Shown: positions 9,602 to 20,065 of the stretch, piece after piece
Layout: the number at the start of each line of letters is the position of its first letter
Position numbering within the stretch: the first letter of the stretch is position 1
Assembly (NCBI RefSeq): GCF_008271295.1
Contig: NZ_VTOY01000002.1
Location: forward strand, 304,689 to 368,688
Length of the DNA: 64,000 nt
Source of the DNA: Pseudoselenomonas ruminis
GTDB lineage: Bacteria; Bacillota; Negativicutes; Selenomonadales; Selenomonadaceae
Reading direction: 5' to 3'
The notes under the pieces: generated by a model
Databases searched by the model: none
The model's input: the letters and a program-made list of their open reading frames with translations, nothing else
What the model was told of the DNA's origin: nothing
Position numbers and translations under genes: made by a program

Positions 9602-10277
9602 AGCCATAGCCTCCTCTCAGCTGGTCGCGGACGATTTGCCCGTTTTCGATGGCAATGACGCGCTTTTTCATCGTATCGACAATCGCCCGGTCATGGGTAG
9701 CCATGACAATCGTCGTTCCCGCCTTATTGATGCGCTTGAAAATATCCATGATATCCCAGCTGGTATCCGGGTCAAGATTGCCCGTCGGCTCATCGGCGAT
9801 GACGATCGCCGGATCGTTGACAATCGCCCGGGCAATCGCCACGCGCTGCTGCTCACCACCCGAAAGCTGCGAGGGAAAGCATTTATACTTATCCCGCAGC
9901 CCTACGACATCGAGCACCGAATTGACGCTTCGCTGCATCAGGCGGCGCGGTGCCTCGATAACCTGCATGGCAAACGCCACATTCTCGAACACCGTCTTAT
10001 CGGGCAGCAGGCGGTAATCCTGGAAGATAACACCAAGCTCGCGGCGCAGATACGGAACCTCACGGTGCTCCATATGCACGACATCGTGGCCATTGACCAT
10101 CAGCTTGCCGCTGGTTGGAAGCTCCTCGCGGAACAACATCTTGATAAACGTCGATTTGCCGGCACCACTAGCACCAACGATAAAGACAAATTCGCCCTTC
10201 TTGATATCGACATTGACATGGTCTAATGCGACCGTGCCCGTATCGTATTGCTTACAAATATTGCGCATATGTATCAT
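9591..10277 (-). CDS. ftsE: Cell division ATP-binding protein FtsE
   Basis: Cytoplasmic ATPase that pairs with FtsX. Walker A GASGAGKST, signature [15 protein letters not shown] and Walker B IVIADEPTGNLD are all intact. The start is set at 10277 (MIHMRNI...), which gives 228 residues, the usual FtsE length, with AAAGGATG about eight bases upstream. A longer reading frame from 10319 would add 14 residues with no ribosome site. It overlaps ftsX and leads the four-gene operon ending in ctpA. A csaB terminator lies just upstream. Confidence 0.96.
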   Translation of the reverse strand: MIHMRNICKQYDTGTVALDHVNVDIKKGEFVFIVGASGAGKSTFIKMLFREELPTSGKLMVNGHDVVHMEHREVPYLRRELGVIFQDYRLLPDKTVFENVAFAMQVIEAPRRLMQRSVNSVLDVVGLRDKYKCFPSQLSGGEQQRVAIARAIVNDPAIVIADEPTGNLDPDTSWDIMDIFKRINKAGTTIVMATHDRAIVDTMKKRVIAIENGQIVRDQLRGGYGYEA

Positions 10278-10355
10278 AAGAATCTCATCCTTTACATACT
10301 TATACTGTTCAAAAAACACTATTTTTTATTTTACCATACATATCTTAAAATTAGC

Positions 10356-10387
10356 AAAAAGCCTTCCTGTTTTAAGGAAGGCTTTTT
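10356..10387. terminator. Rho-independent terminator after csaB
   Basis: Arms aaaaagccttcct / aggaaggcttttt form a 13-base symmetric stem with a six-base loop, one base beyond the csaB stop codon. T-runs on both strands make it usable in both directions; the csaB transcript is the obvious user. Confidence 0.9.
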
Positions 10388-10388
10388 A

Positions 10389-11480
10389 TTATTTATGTGC
10401 TAAATTAAGCGCGAGTTCCGCATTGCTTGCCGCTTGGTCGCGGAGCTTCACCAGCAGTTCTGCATTCTGCTGGCGGAAGGTCTGCTTGTCGTTCCACTTC
10501 CGGCGAATCTCCGCCATCAGTTCATCGGCTGTCACATCGCGCAAATTGCCAACAGGCTCTTCGCCGATTGACTGCAGGAAGCGGTCAATTTTGGGGTCAT
10601 AGGATATTCCAATCATCGGGACTCCCATTACGCCGGCAAAAATCAACGCATGAAGGCGAATCCCCAGCATGAGATCCATATTGCCAACGATTGACAGGAA
10701 CTCACTCGTTGTATATTCATCTTTGAGGACGGTACAAGGTTCTTTTGTCCTCGCCGCAATAGCCTGCGCTGCCCGAACATCATCGGGGAACTGCATGGGA
10801 ACAAAGACGACCCGGGCACCTAGTTCCCGAACCACCCGGTCCGAAACCTCTGCCAACACCTCTTTGTAGTGGGTCCAGCCCAGCCATTCACGAACGGAGA
10901 TGCCCACCACCGGCTTGGCTCCATCGGCGTGATAGGCCTTGAATATCGCCCGCCCCGCTTCACGGTCCACCGGATGGATGGCCAGCACGGGGTCAGCCGT
11001 GCAATGAATCGGTGGCTTATGGATTCCCAACCGGGAAAGCTCTGCTAAAGACCCTTGGTCGCGAACGGTTATGAGATCCACTCGATTGCCAATCCATTTC
11101 ATAGCAAAGGCCGCAACTCGTCCCAGGATAGGGCCAATCCCCTGCGCATAAAGCATCACTTTGGTGCCCAGGAATCGCGCCAGAAAAATGATTGCCAGAT
11201 AATAATAGAGACTGCGCCGGCTCGTGACATTCTGCAACAGACTGCCACCACCGCTGATCAAAAGATCCGCCTGGCGAAGTTCGCGAATGATGGCGGGAAG
11301 CCCCAGCCAGGAAATCGCCGCAACGCCATGACGTCTACGCGTATCTTCGGGATTTGCAGAAATCACCGTAATATGAAGTTTTGGGTCGAGATCTCCGAGG
11401 ACCTCCAGCATTGCGGCCAGCATTGCCTCGTCACCGGCATTCTTCGAGCCGTAATATCCCGATACGACGATCCTGCTCAT
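10389..11480 (-). CDS. csaB: Polysaccharide pyruvyl transferase CsaB
   Basis: Protein of 363 residues in the polysaccharide pyruvyl transferase family. The CsaB start SGYYGSKNAGDEAML and the later GIRLHALIFAGVMGVP segment are clear. In Firmicutes CsaB adds ketal-linked pyruvate to a cell-wall glycan so that SLH-domain proteins can bind. In a diderm Firmicute this could serve outer-membrane tethering by SLH-containing OmpM-like proteins, which is an inference. Its ATG overlaps the DUF5693 stop (ATGA), so it is the last gene of the secA-prfB-DUF2993-DUF5693-csaB unit and is closed by the adjacent terminator. Confidence 0.92.
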   Translation of the reverse strand: MSRIVVSGYYGSKNAGDEAMLAAMLEVLGDLDPKLHITVISANPEDTRRRHGVAAISWLGLPAIIRELRQADLLISGGGSLLQNVTSRRSLYYYLAIIFLARFLGTKVMLYAQGIGPILGRVAAFAMKWIGNRVDLITVRDQGSLAELSRLGIHKPPIHCTADPVLAIHPVDREAGRAIFKAYHADGAKPVVGISVREWLGWTHYKEVLAEVSDRVVRELGARVVFVPMQFPDDVRAAQAIAARTKEPCTVLKDEYTTSEFLSIVGNMDLMLGIRLHALIFAGVMGVPMIGISYDPKIDRFLQSIGEEPVGNLRDVTADELMAEIRRKWNDKQTFRQQNAELLVKLRDQAASNAELALNLAHK

Positions 11481-13537
11481 GAATCTGCCCTACTCCCCTT
11501 TGCTTTTGCCAAAATAACCTGCCAAAGTTCCACCAAAACCATGGCAATCGCACCGATGCCAGCGCCCATAACAATACCGCCAATGCCGCGCATGAACGAC
11601 ATATAGATTGGCGTGCGCATATGTGCAAACGTCTCAACCATGGACCCCTGACCAATCGTAGCCACGAGAACCAAGGCAAAGAATACCATCGTCGGCCACT
11701 TCCGCAGAACAGCCATAGCCGCCAGCATAAAGGCCGGATGTCCGATCAAGAGCTCTTTCGTCCGCGGACGGGCATAGAAGGCCTGCTCCAGGAGCGCCCG
11801 GAAACGAAGTTCCGACTGTGCCACCGGCATACCAGAAGTATGACCGCTGCGGGCCACAAAAATGACACCAGCCACCAGCACGAAGAACAGCACCAACAGC
11901 GTCTTGACGCGAACCGGCATATCGAGAATCTTCTTGAGCTGATTGAGCACGCCATCCGTATCATCCATTTTGCCATCGAAAATGTCAAAACGCTGCAGGA
12001 AAGCAATGCCGACCAAAATCAATGGCATGACAAAGGTCAGTTTGATACCGCGGAAAATCTGGAATTCCAACAGATATTCCGTATCTGCCAGCGAACCAGA
12101 CAGATATGCGGCACCAACGTACGACATAGCGCCCGTAACAAAAAGTGCCAGGGCTGCCGTGATGATCAAACGCGGCAGAGCGACTCCCGCTTTATTCTTG
12201 AACGAACGAATGCGGTCAAGCTGGAAGATAACCGCGAGGGCGGGGAAAACATTGGCGCTGGCCAATGCCGCCAGCACGCGGATTTTCGTGCCATTTCCCA
12301 TCACCATCGGCACCGCTGCAGCCAGCGCAAACACGGCAAACAGCAAGTACGCATATTTCGGCCGCGCATTGAGCCAAGGAATCACCAAGGTCAGATACAG
12401 GACCACCGCAGCCGCCACACCTACCATTACCAGGGCGCGAAGCACCTTGCTCGGGTAGAATGGTACAAAGGTAGCAGCCGGTCCAATGGTATAGCCATGT
12501 GCTACCAACTTGTCATGCGTATCGCGGAAATATTTCATATTCGTCTCAAGAAGCGTCATATTCGGAGACGGCGTATCGTAGATGCGCATGAGGTCAATGC
12601 GGATATTGCGTTCTTCATCCGTATTCGACCAACGCTCAACGATTGCATCAATCTTTAATTTGGGCTGCTCATCTTTCGGAACCGAATAGAGGCGGGCCAC
12701 TTTATCATACCCAAGCCCTTTGGCGACTTCCTCCATCCCGCTCTGCTTGAAGAACTGCAGCTGGGTCGTTGCCTCGATGAGGCCAAAGGTCAAATTGCGA
12801 TCCTTCATCTCATCGATCGTAGTCTGCAACGCTTTCGGGGCACCAAGTACCTGCTTACCCGAGAATACGATTTCCGAAACCTTATAACCATCCAAACGGT
12901 CAAAAACAGCCTGAACATCTTCCGGCGTGCAGTCCTCGTAATTGCTCGGCCGCGCCAGGACATAGAATCCGGCATCATTTACCGCTTTGAGTTCATCGGT
13001 TGGCATACCAATGTTCAGCTTCAGGAAGGATTCGTAATGGGCTTTTACTGCCATGACTTCTTCCGTCCCGACCGTAAACAGCTCCACTCGGTCATTTCCC
13101 AAACGGCGTGGAAGATCCTCTTTGAGTTCTTTCCAGGTCTGGGCATCGTGACCGACAACATAGACTTCATTGCCCTTAATCTTGCCAGCAGCAATGAGAT
13201 TCTGCCAGAGCGGGTCCGCTAAACGGCCACTATGATAGTCTGCGAGCAACTGACTGCCGGCAATAGCCGTAGCCTTGCCATTCTCATTGAACTTCTTAAA
13301 CGTCGTTTCATATACAGCCAGCGAAGTGATACCAGCGTCTTTCGCCTGACGCAGAACATCCTCGGCCGGCAATCCTTCACGGTCAGCCAGCTCCAAAAGA
13401 CCCTCGTAATCAATCGCCATATCTACTTGGCGATTTTGCTGTTCCACACCATGGCGCTGAAAACCGATAGCGAGCGCAGCCACCAGGCCGATAACAATTG
13501 GCAGTATCAGCCATCGGTTGTACTTGAATACCTTCAT
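11477..13537 (-). CDS. DUF5693 family polytopic membrane protein
   Basis: Protein of 686 residues of unknown function. One membrane helix lies at about residues 11-27, then a long soluble domain (about 30-370) with (beta/alpha)-like segments such as GIPTDELKAVNDAGFYV style repeats, and then about eight hydrophobic helices to the C-terminus. Family assignment is from recognition of this layout and its regular pairing with csaB. AAGGTGG lies seven bases before the ATG. It overlaps csaB and follows the DUF2993 gene by 12 bases, so a role in making or exporting the pyruvylated wall polymer is plausible but not shown. Confidence 0.85.
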   Translation of the reverse strand: MKVFKYNRWLILPIVIGLVAALAIGFQRHGVEQQNRQVDMAIDYEGLLELADREGLPAEDVLRQAKDAGITSLAVYETTFKKFNENGKATAIAGSQLLADYHSGRLADPLWQNLIAAGKIKGNEVYVVGHDAQTWKELKEDLPRRLGNDRVELFTVGTEEVMAVKAHYESFLKLNIGMPTDELKAVNDAGFYVLARPSNYEDCTPEDVQAVFDRLDGYKVSEIVFSGKQVLGAPKALQTTIDEMKDRNLTFGLIEATTQLQFFKQSGMEEVAKGLGYDKVARLYSVPKDEQPKLKIDAIVERWSNTDEERNIRIDLMRIYDTPSPNMTLLETNMKYFRDTHDKLVAHGYTIGPAATFVPFYPSKVLRALVMVGVAAAVVLYLTLVIPWLNARPKYAYLLFAVFALAAAVPMVMGNGTKIRVLAALASANVFPALAVIFQLDRIRSFKNKAGVALPRLIITAALALFVTGAMSYVGAAYLSGSLADTEYLLEFQIFRGIKLTFVMPLILVGIAFLQRFDIFDGKMDDTDGVLNQLKKILDMPVRVKTLLVLFFVLVAGVIFVARSGHTSGMPVAQSELRFRALLEQAFYARPRTKELLIGHPAFMLAAMAVLRKWPTMVFFALVLVATIGQGSMVETFAHMRTPIYMSFMRGIGGIVMGAGIGAIAMVLVELWQVILAKAKGSRADS

Positions 13538-13549
13538 TATTTTTCCACC

Positions 13550-14245
13550 TTATTCCTTGTTATCCCGGCTGGCAGTAAGGATTACTGCCCCATCGGTCTG
13601 CTCTACCTGACGGATTTTCATGCCAAAGGGCAGTTTATTCGGTGCCGTCAGCTGGATATTGCCAAACATGTCGCCGAGCTTGGCCGTACCGATACGGGTA
13701 TTTTTCATATCAAGTCTCGTCATGAAAAAATACAACGAGCCACTGTCTTCGAGAATCTTCCCCTCCATCTCGATATCAGCCACGCGGCCAAAGACCTTCG
13801 CATTAGCCGTCACCAGAATCCGCTCCCGGTTGATATCGACTTGGACATTCTCGATTTTGTCAATCTTGCGCTGGAGGACTTCGCGCAGATTTTCCTCATC
13901 CACGATTCCCTTTAAGGTAAGTTCCTCCGCATTTTGCACTTGAACGCCTTCCTCTCGGAACAGAGCCGGCATATCGAGCTGGACATTGCGGCCTTTAAGC
14001 GTCAATTCCTTCAAGTAGACCTGTCCCACCTTGGCTTGATGCAGCACGGCATCCAGGTTTTGAATCCGCCCCAACGCCAACAAGGCCGACGGACTCGAGC
14101 CAAGGGTCACCTGGACATCTTGAGTAGCAGCCCGCTGCCCCAGTTTGGTCCGGAAGGTTGACTGTGCCAGAAACGGCAGCACCGTTTCGCTTGACACGAT
14201 TAATATTATGAATAACAAGCCCAGAATAGTCAAGCTTTTTCGCAA
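13550..14245 (-). CDS. DUF2993/LmeA-like envelope lipid-binding protein
   Basis: Protein of 231 residues with one N-terminal membrane anchor (about residues 4-22) and a beta-rich DUF2993 domain built from repeated strands of the type LTLKGRNVQLDM and AEELTLKGIVD. I place the start at TTG 14245: GAGGG lies seven bases upstream, and the residues that follow (RKSLTILG) begin the anchor. An upstream ATG at 14287 would put extra residues before the anchor and has no clear ribosome site. DUF2993 proteins such as LmeA bind phospholipid in the envelope. Function here is unproven. Confidence 0.8.
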   Translation of the reverse strand: MRKSLTILGLLFIILIVSSETVLPFLAQSTFRTKLGQRAATQDVQVTLGSSPSALLALGRIQNLDAVLHQAKVGQVYLKELTLKGRNVQLDMPALFREEGVQVQNAEELTLKGIVDEENLREVLQRKIDKIENVQVDINRERILVTANAKVFGRVADIEMEGKILEDSGSLYFFMTRLDMKNTRIGTAKLGDMFGNIQLTAPNKLPFGMKIRQVEQTDGAVILTASRDNKE

Positions 14246-14303
14246 ATCAAATCCCTCACAATGGAACAAGGAGCCAGGAACTACCATCCTGACTCCTCAA
14301 AAA

Positions 14304-15410
14304 TCAAAATTCGTGATTGGCCTTGGCATTCAAGAATGCGCGAATGAACGGATCGATTTCGCCATCCATGACGGCCTGGACATTACCGGTTTCATGATTC
14401 GTGCGATGATCCTTGACCATGGTGTACGGCTGGAATACATACGACCGAATCTGGCTGCCCCACTCGATATTCTGCTGGTCGCCCTCGAGTTTGGCAAGCT
14501 CTGCTTCCTTCTTCTCGAGCTCGAGTTCAAAGAGTTTTGCACGGAGCATTTTGAGGCACTGTTCGCGGTTCTGGAGCTGTGAACGCTCATTCTGACACTG
14601 AACGACGATCCCCGTCGGCTCATGCGTCATGCGAACTGCCGAAGACGTCTTATTGATGTGCTGACCACCGGCACCAGACGCGCGGTAGGTATCGACGCGA
14701 ACATCCGACATATTGATGTCGACCTCAACGGCATCGTCGATTTCCGGCATAATATCGCAGGCCGAGAACGACGTATGACGGCGGGCGTTGGCATCAAACG
14801 GCGAAATGCGCACGAGACGATGAACACCTTTTTCCGATTTCAAGAAACCATAGGCATTGTGTCCCTTGATAAAGAGCGTTGCCGACTTAACACCAGCTTC
14901 ATCGCCCGGCAGCAAGTCTGCCGTCTCAACGGTAAATCCATGACGCTCAGCCCAACGGCCATACATGCGCAGAAGCATCTGCGTCCAATCCTGCGCCTCC
15001 GTTCCGCCAGCACCAGCGTGCAGCGTAAGGATGGCATTGTTGGCATCATAGGGACCAGAGAGCAATACCTCGAGCTGGAGGGCTTCCAGGCCTTCGGCTA
15101 CCGCATCGAGCTCGGCCTTGATTTCCTCTTCCATGCTCTGGTCGTCTTCTTCCATGCCCATCTCGAACATGGTCTCAGCATCTTCATACTTACTCAAAAG
15201 ACTCTTATACTTGTCCACGCTGATCTTGACATCGTTGAGTTCCTGATTGATTTTCTGTGCCTGCTCGGCATCGTCCCAGAAAGTCGGCTCGCCCATCTTA
15301 TACTCGAGTTCGGCGATTTTCTCTTCCTTTGCCGGAACTTCCAGGGATACTTCCATCTGGGAAAGTTTTTCCTTGAGCTCTCCCAGTTGTGGTTTTAAAT
15401 CTTCTAACAT
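14304..15410 (-). CDS. prfB: Peptide chain release factor 2
   Basis: RF2 (368 residues) releases peptides at UGA and UAA stops. The codon-recognition tripeptide SPF is at residues 203-205 and the catalytic GGQ at 248-250. The reading frame is continuous from ATG: at the place where most bacteria carry the in-frame UGA and programmed +1 frameshift (about codon 25) this gene simply reads SLEVPAKEE. AAGGTGG precedes the ATG by four bases. It follows secA directly, the common Firmicute order. Confidence 0.97.
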   Translation of the reverse strand: MLEDLKPQLGELKEKLSQMEVSLEVPAKEEKIAELEYKMGEPTFWDDAEQAQKINQELNDVKISVDKYKSLLSKYEDAETMFEMGMEEDDQSMEEEIKAELDAVAEGLEALQLEVLLSGPYDANNAILTLHAGAGGTEAQDWTQMLLRMYGRWAERHGFTVETADLLPGDEAGVKSATLFIKGHNAYGFLKSEKGVHRLVRISPFDANARRHTSFSACDIMPEIDDAVEVDINMSDVRVDTYRASGAGGQHINKTSSAVRMTHEPTGIVVQCQNERSQLQNREQCLKMLRAKLFELELEKKEAELAKLEGDQQNIEWGSQIRSYVFQPYTMVKDHRTNHETGNVQAVMDGEIDPFIRAFLNAKANHEF

Positions 15411-15446
15411 GGTTCCACCTTTACTTTATCGCAAATCACTGCTGGC

Positions 15447-18071
15447 TTATTCGTTTCTGCCACAACAGTTCTTATACTTCTTGCCACTGCCACAAGGACA
15501 CGGATCATTGCGGCCAACTTTCTGACCGTCGTTTGTCACCGGCTTTTTCTTTGCGCCGGCAGCACTGACTTCATCGCCATGGGAAGCCTGCGCATTCTGC
15601 AGATGGTCGGAAAGCTGGGAACGCTGCTGCTCGATGGTCTTCTCGAGCTTCTGTTTCTGCGTCTCGTTAGCAGCGGGGGCCTCGCCCTCCGGCTGTGTTT
15701 CCATTGCCTGCTGCTGTTCCGGCGTGATGATGCTTACATGATACATCATCGAAGCGATCTGATCCTGAATTGCAGCTTCCATCTCCTCAAACATGTCAAG
15801 GGCTTCGATTTTATACTCGACAAGCGGGTTGCGCTGACCATAGGCCCGGAGGTTGATACCCTCACGCAACATGTCCATATGATCGAGGTGCTCCATCCAT
15901 TTGTTATCTACGACGCGAAGCATAACGACTTTCTCGAGTTCGCGCATATTCTCTTCGCCAAAAAGGAGCTCGCGCTGATGATAGCCGTCTTCGGCAACTT
16001 TCTCCAGCTCTTCCTTGAGATCATCACGACTCATAGCGGCAAGTTCTTCCTTCTTGAGTCGTCCTGCCGGAGCGTAAATCTTCTCGGCATCCTCGATGAG
16101 TCCATCGAGCTGCCACTCCTCCGGATACAGCTGCTCATTGGCATACTGATTCATCTCGTCTTTGATGATATGCTTGACCATTCCCATGATGTTCTCGCGC
16201 AGGTTATCCCCCGTGAGAATCTTGCGGCGTTCGCCATACATGACTTCACGCTGCTGATTCATGACATCATCGTACTCGAGGACATGTTTACGAATGTCGA
16301 AGTTACGCGCCTCCACCTTCTTCTGGGCATGTTCGATGGAGTTGGTGATGAGCTTATGCTCGATTGGCTCATCTTCCTCCATACCGAGCTTGTCCATCAT
16401 GCCCGAGATGCGATCCGAAGCGAAAAGACGCAACAAGTCATCTTCGAGCGACAGGAAGAAACGGGACTCACCTGGATCACCCTGACGGCCCGAACGGCCG
16501 CGCAGCTGATTATCGATGCGACGGGACTCATGGCGCTCTGTACCAACGATGAAGAGACCACCGAGCTCGGCTACCCCTTCACCCAGTTTGATGTCCGTAC
16601 CACGGCCTGCCATGTTGGTAGCGATGGTAACCGCACCACGCTGGCCAGCATCGGCAATGATTTCCGCCTCTTTCTCATGGAACTTCGCATTGAGAACATT
16701 GTGCGGAATGCCGCGTTTATGAAGCACAGCACTGAGTTCTTCTGACTGCGTAATCGAAGTCGTACCGATAAGTACCGGCTGCCCCTTCTGGTGCAGTTCT
16801 TCTACCAGCTTGCCGACGGCTTTGTACTTCGCCTTTTTCGTCTTGTAGATGAGATCCGGATGATCGATACGCTGTACCGGCCGGTTGGTCGGTACTACGA
16901 TAACCGGCAGATTGTAAATCTTCAGGAACTCGTCTTCCTCGGTCTTAGCCGTACCAGTCATACCGCCCAGCTTGTCATACATGCGGAAGTAGTTCTGGAA
17001 CGTAATCGTAGCCAGCGTCTGGGATTCACGCTGAATCTTGACGCCTTCCTTTGCCTCGATTGCCTGATGCAAACCATCGGAGTAACGGCGGCCTTCCATG
17101 AGGCGTCCTGTAAACTCATCGACGATGATGACCTCATCCCCACGAACGACATAGTCGCGGTCACGTTTCATCAGTGCCTTGGCACGAAGTGCTGCGGTAA
17201 AGCAGTGCGAAAGCTCAATATTTTCCGGTGCATAGAGGTTGTTGATACCGAGAATCTTCTCGATTTTCGGCACCACACTGTCGGCCGGCGCAACGGTTTT
17301 CTGTTTTTCGTCGACCGTATAGTCCGTCCCCTCTTTGAGTCCGGCAACGGCACGGGCCATGACCGCATACATATCAGTCGATTTAGCGCCCGGTCCGGAA
17401 ATAATCAGCGGCGTACGCGCCTCATCGATAAGGATAGAGTCAACCTCATCGACGATGGCGAAGTTGAGCTCACGCTGAACCATCTGGTCCGGATAGATAA
17501 CCATGTTGTCGCGCAGGTAATCGAAACCAAACTCGTTATTCGTACCAAACGTAACATCACAGCCATATGCATATTTGCGCTCTGGGAAATCCATATCATG
17601 AACGACAAGACCAACCGTAAGGCCAAGATAACGGTAGAGCTTGCCCATTTCCTCACTATCGCGACGAGCCAGGTAGTCATTGACCGTAATCATATGAACG
17701 CCCTTGCCTGCCAAAGCATTGAGGTAAACCGGCAGCGTTGCGACAAGAGTCTTACCTTCACCGGTACGCATCTCGGCAATTTTGCCTTCATGCAGGCACA
17801 TACCACCGATGAGCTGAACATCGAAGTGACGCATGCCCAGCACGCGGCGTGATGCCTCGCGTACGACCGCGAAAGCCTCCGGCAGGAGATCATCCATCGT
17901 TTCCCCAGCCGCCAGACGCTCTCTGAACTTATTCGTATAGCCAGTCAGCTTATCATCCGTCAGATTCTGCATCTGCGGCTCGAGTGCGTTGATTTTCTCG
18001 ACGACCTCGCGATAACGGGCTATCTCTTTATCGTTATTGTCACCTAAGAATCTTTTGAGAAATCCCAGCAA
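15447..18071 (-). CDS. secA: Preprotein translocase ATPase SecA
   Basis: Motor ATPase of 874 residues that drives Sec export. Walker A MRTGEGKT is at residues 101-108, Walker B/DEVD in [15 protein letters not shown] follows near 210, and the C-terminal SEC-C zinc ligand set [13 protein letters not shown] is at 858-870. Start codon is TTG at 18071, with GGAG nine bases upstream. A promoter close to consensus (TTGACT, 17, TAATAT) lies 39 bases upstream. First gene of the secA-prfB-DUF2993-DUF5693-csaB operon. Confidence 0.97.
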   Translation of the reverse strand: MLGFLKRFLGDNNDKEIARYREVVEKINALEPQMQNLTDDKLTGYTNKFRERLAAGETMDDLLPEAFAVVREASRRVLGMRHFDVQLIGGMCLHEGKIAEMRTGEGKTLVATLPVYLNALAGKGVHMITVNDYLARRDSEEMGKLYRYLGLTVGLVVHDMDFPERKYAYGCDVTFGTNNEFGFDYLRDNMVIYPDQMVQRELNFAIVDEVDSILIDEARTPLIISGPGAKSTDMYAVMARAVAGLKEGTDYTVDEKQKTVAPADSVVPKIEKILGINNLYAPENIELSHCFTAALRAKALMKRDRDYVVRGDEVIIVDEFTGRLMEGRRYSDGLHQAIEAKEGVKIQRESQTLATITFQNYFRMYDKLGGMTGTAKTEEDEFLKIYNLPVIVVPTNRPVQRIDHPDLIYKTKKAKYKAVGKLVEELHQKGQPVLIGTTSITQSEELSAVLHKRGIPHNVLNAKFHEKEAEIIADAGQRGAVTIATNMAGRGTDIKLGEGVAELGGLFIVGTERHESRRIDNQLRGRSGRQGDPGESRFFLSLEDDLLRLFASDRISGMMDKLGMEEDEPIEHKLITNSIEHAQKKVEARNFDIRKHVLEYDDVMNQQREVMYGERRKILTGDNLRENIMGMVKHIIKDEMNQYANEQLYPEEWQLDGLIEDAEKIYAPAGRLKKEELAAMSRDDLKEELEKVAEDGYHQRELLFGEENMRELEKVVMLRVVDNKWMEHLDHMDMLREGINLRAYGQRNPLVEYKIEALDMFEEMEAAIQDQIASMMYHVSIITPEQQQAMETQPEGEAPAANETQKQKLEKTIEQQRSQLSDHLQNAQASHGDEVSAAGAKKKPVTNDGQKVGRNDPCPCGSGKKYKNCCGRNE

Positions 18072-18109
18072 ACAAAATCACTCCACTTCATTAATAGTCT
18101 TACCTTACA

Positions 18110-18138
18110 ATATTAACAAACTGCTTGCTATAAGTCAA
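18110..18138 (-). promoter_or_regulatory. Predicted sigma-70-type promoter of secA
   Basis: On the minus strand TTGACT (18138-18133), a 17-base spacer and TAATAT (18115-18110) stand 39 bases before the secA start codon. Hexamers and spacing are near consensus. Confidence 0.7.
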
Positions 18139-18191
18139 TTAATGCAAGATTATTATCCAACTCTTTTCCTATATATAATAAGGAAAGGCAT

Positions 18192-18220
18192 CAAAAAAGA
18201 CCTTCCCCGCAGGGAAGGTC
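18192..18220 (-). terminator. Terminator of hpf
   Basis: Stem gaccttccc / gggaaggtc with a four-base loop, followed on the minus strand by TTTTTTGATG, 14 bases after the hpf stop codon. Confidence 0.9.
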
Positions 18221-18233
18221 CGAATTTTCCATG

Positions 18234-18776
18234 TTAGTTTCCGGATTCGATCAGGCCATAATTGCCATCCGTACGCTTGTAGACGACGTTGACTTCTTCC
18301 GTCTCAGAATCACGGAACACGAAGAAGTTGTGGTTCAGAAGATTCATCTGCATAACAGCTTCCTGAACATCCATCGGTTTTACGATGAATCGTTTCGTCT
18401 TCACGACCTTGTACTCCTCATCCTCCTGTTTCTCCGGGATAACCGAAGACTGCAGCGCCTCAGCCTTAAATCCACCACCACGGAAACGACGAGCCAGTTT
18501 CGTTTTCTGTTTATGAATCTGACGCTCCAGTTTTTCTACGACCAGATCAATCGACGTGTACATGTCCATCGTGGCTTCCTCGCCGCGAAGCAGGATTCCG
18601 CCCTGGACCGGTACCGTAACCTCCACAATATGGCGGCCTTTGGATACCGTGAGAAGCACGGAAATGTCACCGACATTTTCAAAGTACTTCGTGACTTTGC
18701 CAACGCGTTTCTCTACGTACTCACGCAGGGAAGGAGTGATTTCGATGTTCTTGCCTCTTACAGTGAATGTTGCCAT
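18234..18776 (-). CDS. hpf: Long-form ribosome hibernation-promoting factor HPF
   Basis: Protein of 180 residues with an N-terminal S30AE domain (MATFTVRGKNIEITPSL...) and the C-terminal dimerisation domain of long HPF, which joins 70S ribosomes into 100S dimers in slow growth. The start at 18776 is chosen because AAAGGGGA precedes it and homologous sequence begins exactly there; the open frame continues 65 codons upstream without similarity. Single-gene unit with its own terminator. The leader contains a small hairpin (18804-18822). Confidence 0.95.
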   Translation of the reverse strand: MATFTVRGKNIEITPSLREYVEKRVGKVTKYFENVGDISVLLTVSKGRHIVEVTVPVQGGILLRGEEATMDMYTSIDLVVEKLERQIHKQKTKLARRFRGGGFKAEALQSSVIPEKQEDEEYKVVKTKRFIVKPMDVQEAVMQMNLLNHNFFVFRDSETEEVNVVYKRTDGNYGLIESGN

Positions 18777-18952
18777 AAGACACATCCCCTTTCTTATGAT
18801 GGACCACGGCTTTTGCCATGGCTCTAATCGTATTAACCTTCCTCTCGGTAGGTTTATATTCTTAGTATTCGCCACAATATGCGGAATCCCTTCTTTTCCT
18901 TGCCAAGAAAAATCTGAAATTTCTATGAGAACTTGCCGCACTGCCAGCCAAT

Positions 18953-18982
18953 CAAAAAATCCCAGTTCCAAGAACTGGGATT
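18953..18982 (-). terminator. Terminator of the cold-shock gene
   Basis: Stem aatcccagttc / gaactgggatt with a three-base loop lies 13 bases after the csp stop; the minus-strand tail is TTTTTTGATT. Confidence 0.9.
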
Positions 18983-18994
18983 CGTCATCGATTA

Positions 18995-19195
18995 TTAGGC
19001 AGTCTTTACGACATTCGAAGCCTGCGGGCCGCGAGCGCCTTCCACGATATCAAACTCTACAGCCTGACCTTCGTTCAGCGTCTTGAACCCTTCGTCCTGA
19101 ATTGCCGAAAAATGTACAAATACATCATCGCCGTCTTCGCGGGCAATGAAGCCATAGCCTTTTTCTGCACTAAACCATTTAACTTTGCCAACCAT
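18995..19195 (-). CDS. Cold-shock family RNA chaperone
   Basis: Small OB-fold nucleic-acid-binding protein of 66 residues, full family length. RNP1 KGYGFIAR and RNP2 DVFVHFSAI are both present. It starts with [13 protein letters not shown], typical of CspA/CspB/CspC. AGGAGG precedes the ATG. It is a single-gene unit with a perfect consensus promoter upstream and its own terminator. The transcript leader of about 50 bases contains a short hairpin (ccaca / tgtgg, 19227-19241). Which paralogue it is cannot be told from sequence alone. Confidence 0.96.
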   Translation of the reverse strand: MVGKVKWFSAEKGYGFIAREDGDDVFVHFSAIQDEGFKTLNEGQAVEFDIVEGARGPQASNVVKTA

Positions 19196-19250
19196 TGAGA
19201 TTCCTCCTAAGTAGAAACTACCTTTTCCACATTTCCTGTGGTCACTCTCA

Positions 19251-19279
19251 ATTATAATTGTTAGTAATTAAACTGTCAA
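19251..19279 (-). promoter_or_regulatory. Consensus promoter of the cold-shock gene
   Basis: TTGACA (19279-19274), a 17-base spacer and TATAAT (19256-19251) on the minus strand: both hexamers are exact consensus. Confidence 0.9.
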
Positions 19280-19345
19280 TATTTCTTATGTATATCTCGC
19301 CGGTTTTGAACGATATTTTGTCTCTTTATGAGACACAAATAACCA

Positions 19346-20051
<706 letters not shown>

Positions 20052-20065
<14 letters not shown>

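Noticed and set aside
11621..12658. 345-codon plus-strand open frame opposite the DUF5693 gene
   Set aside because: Composition is that of a reverse-complement shadow, rich in His, Arg and Gln, with no start signal.
15579..16745. 388-codon open frame antisense to secA
   Set aside because: secA is intact and well conserved on the other strand; the antisense product has no family features.
18804..18822. Hairpin in the hpf leader as a riboswitch or terminator
   Set aside because: Only seven base pairs, no T-run and no recognisable aptamer; it may be chance.
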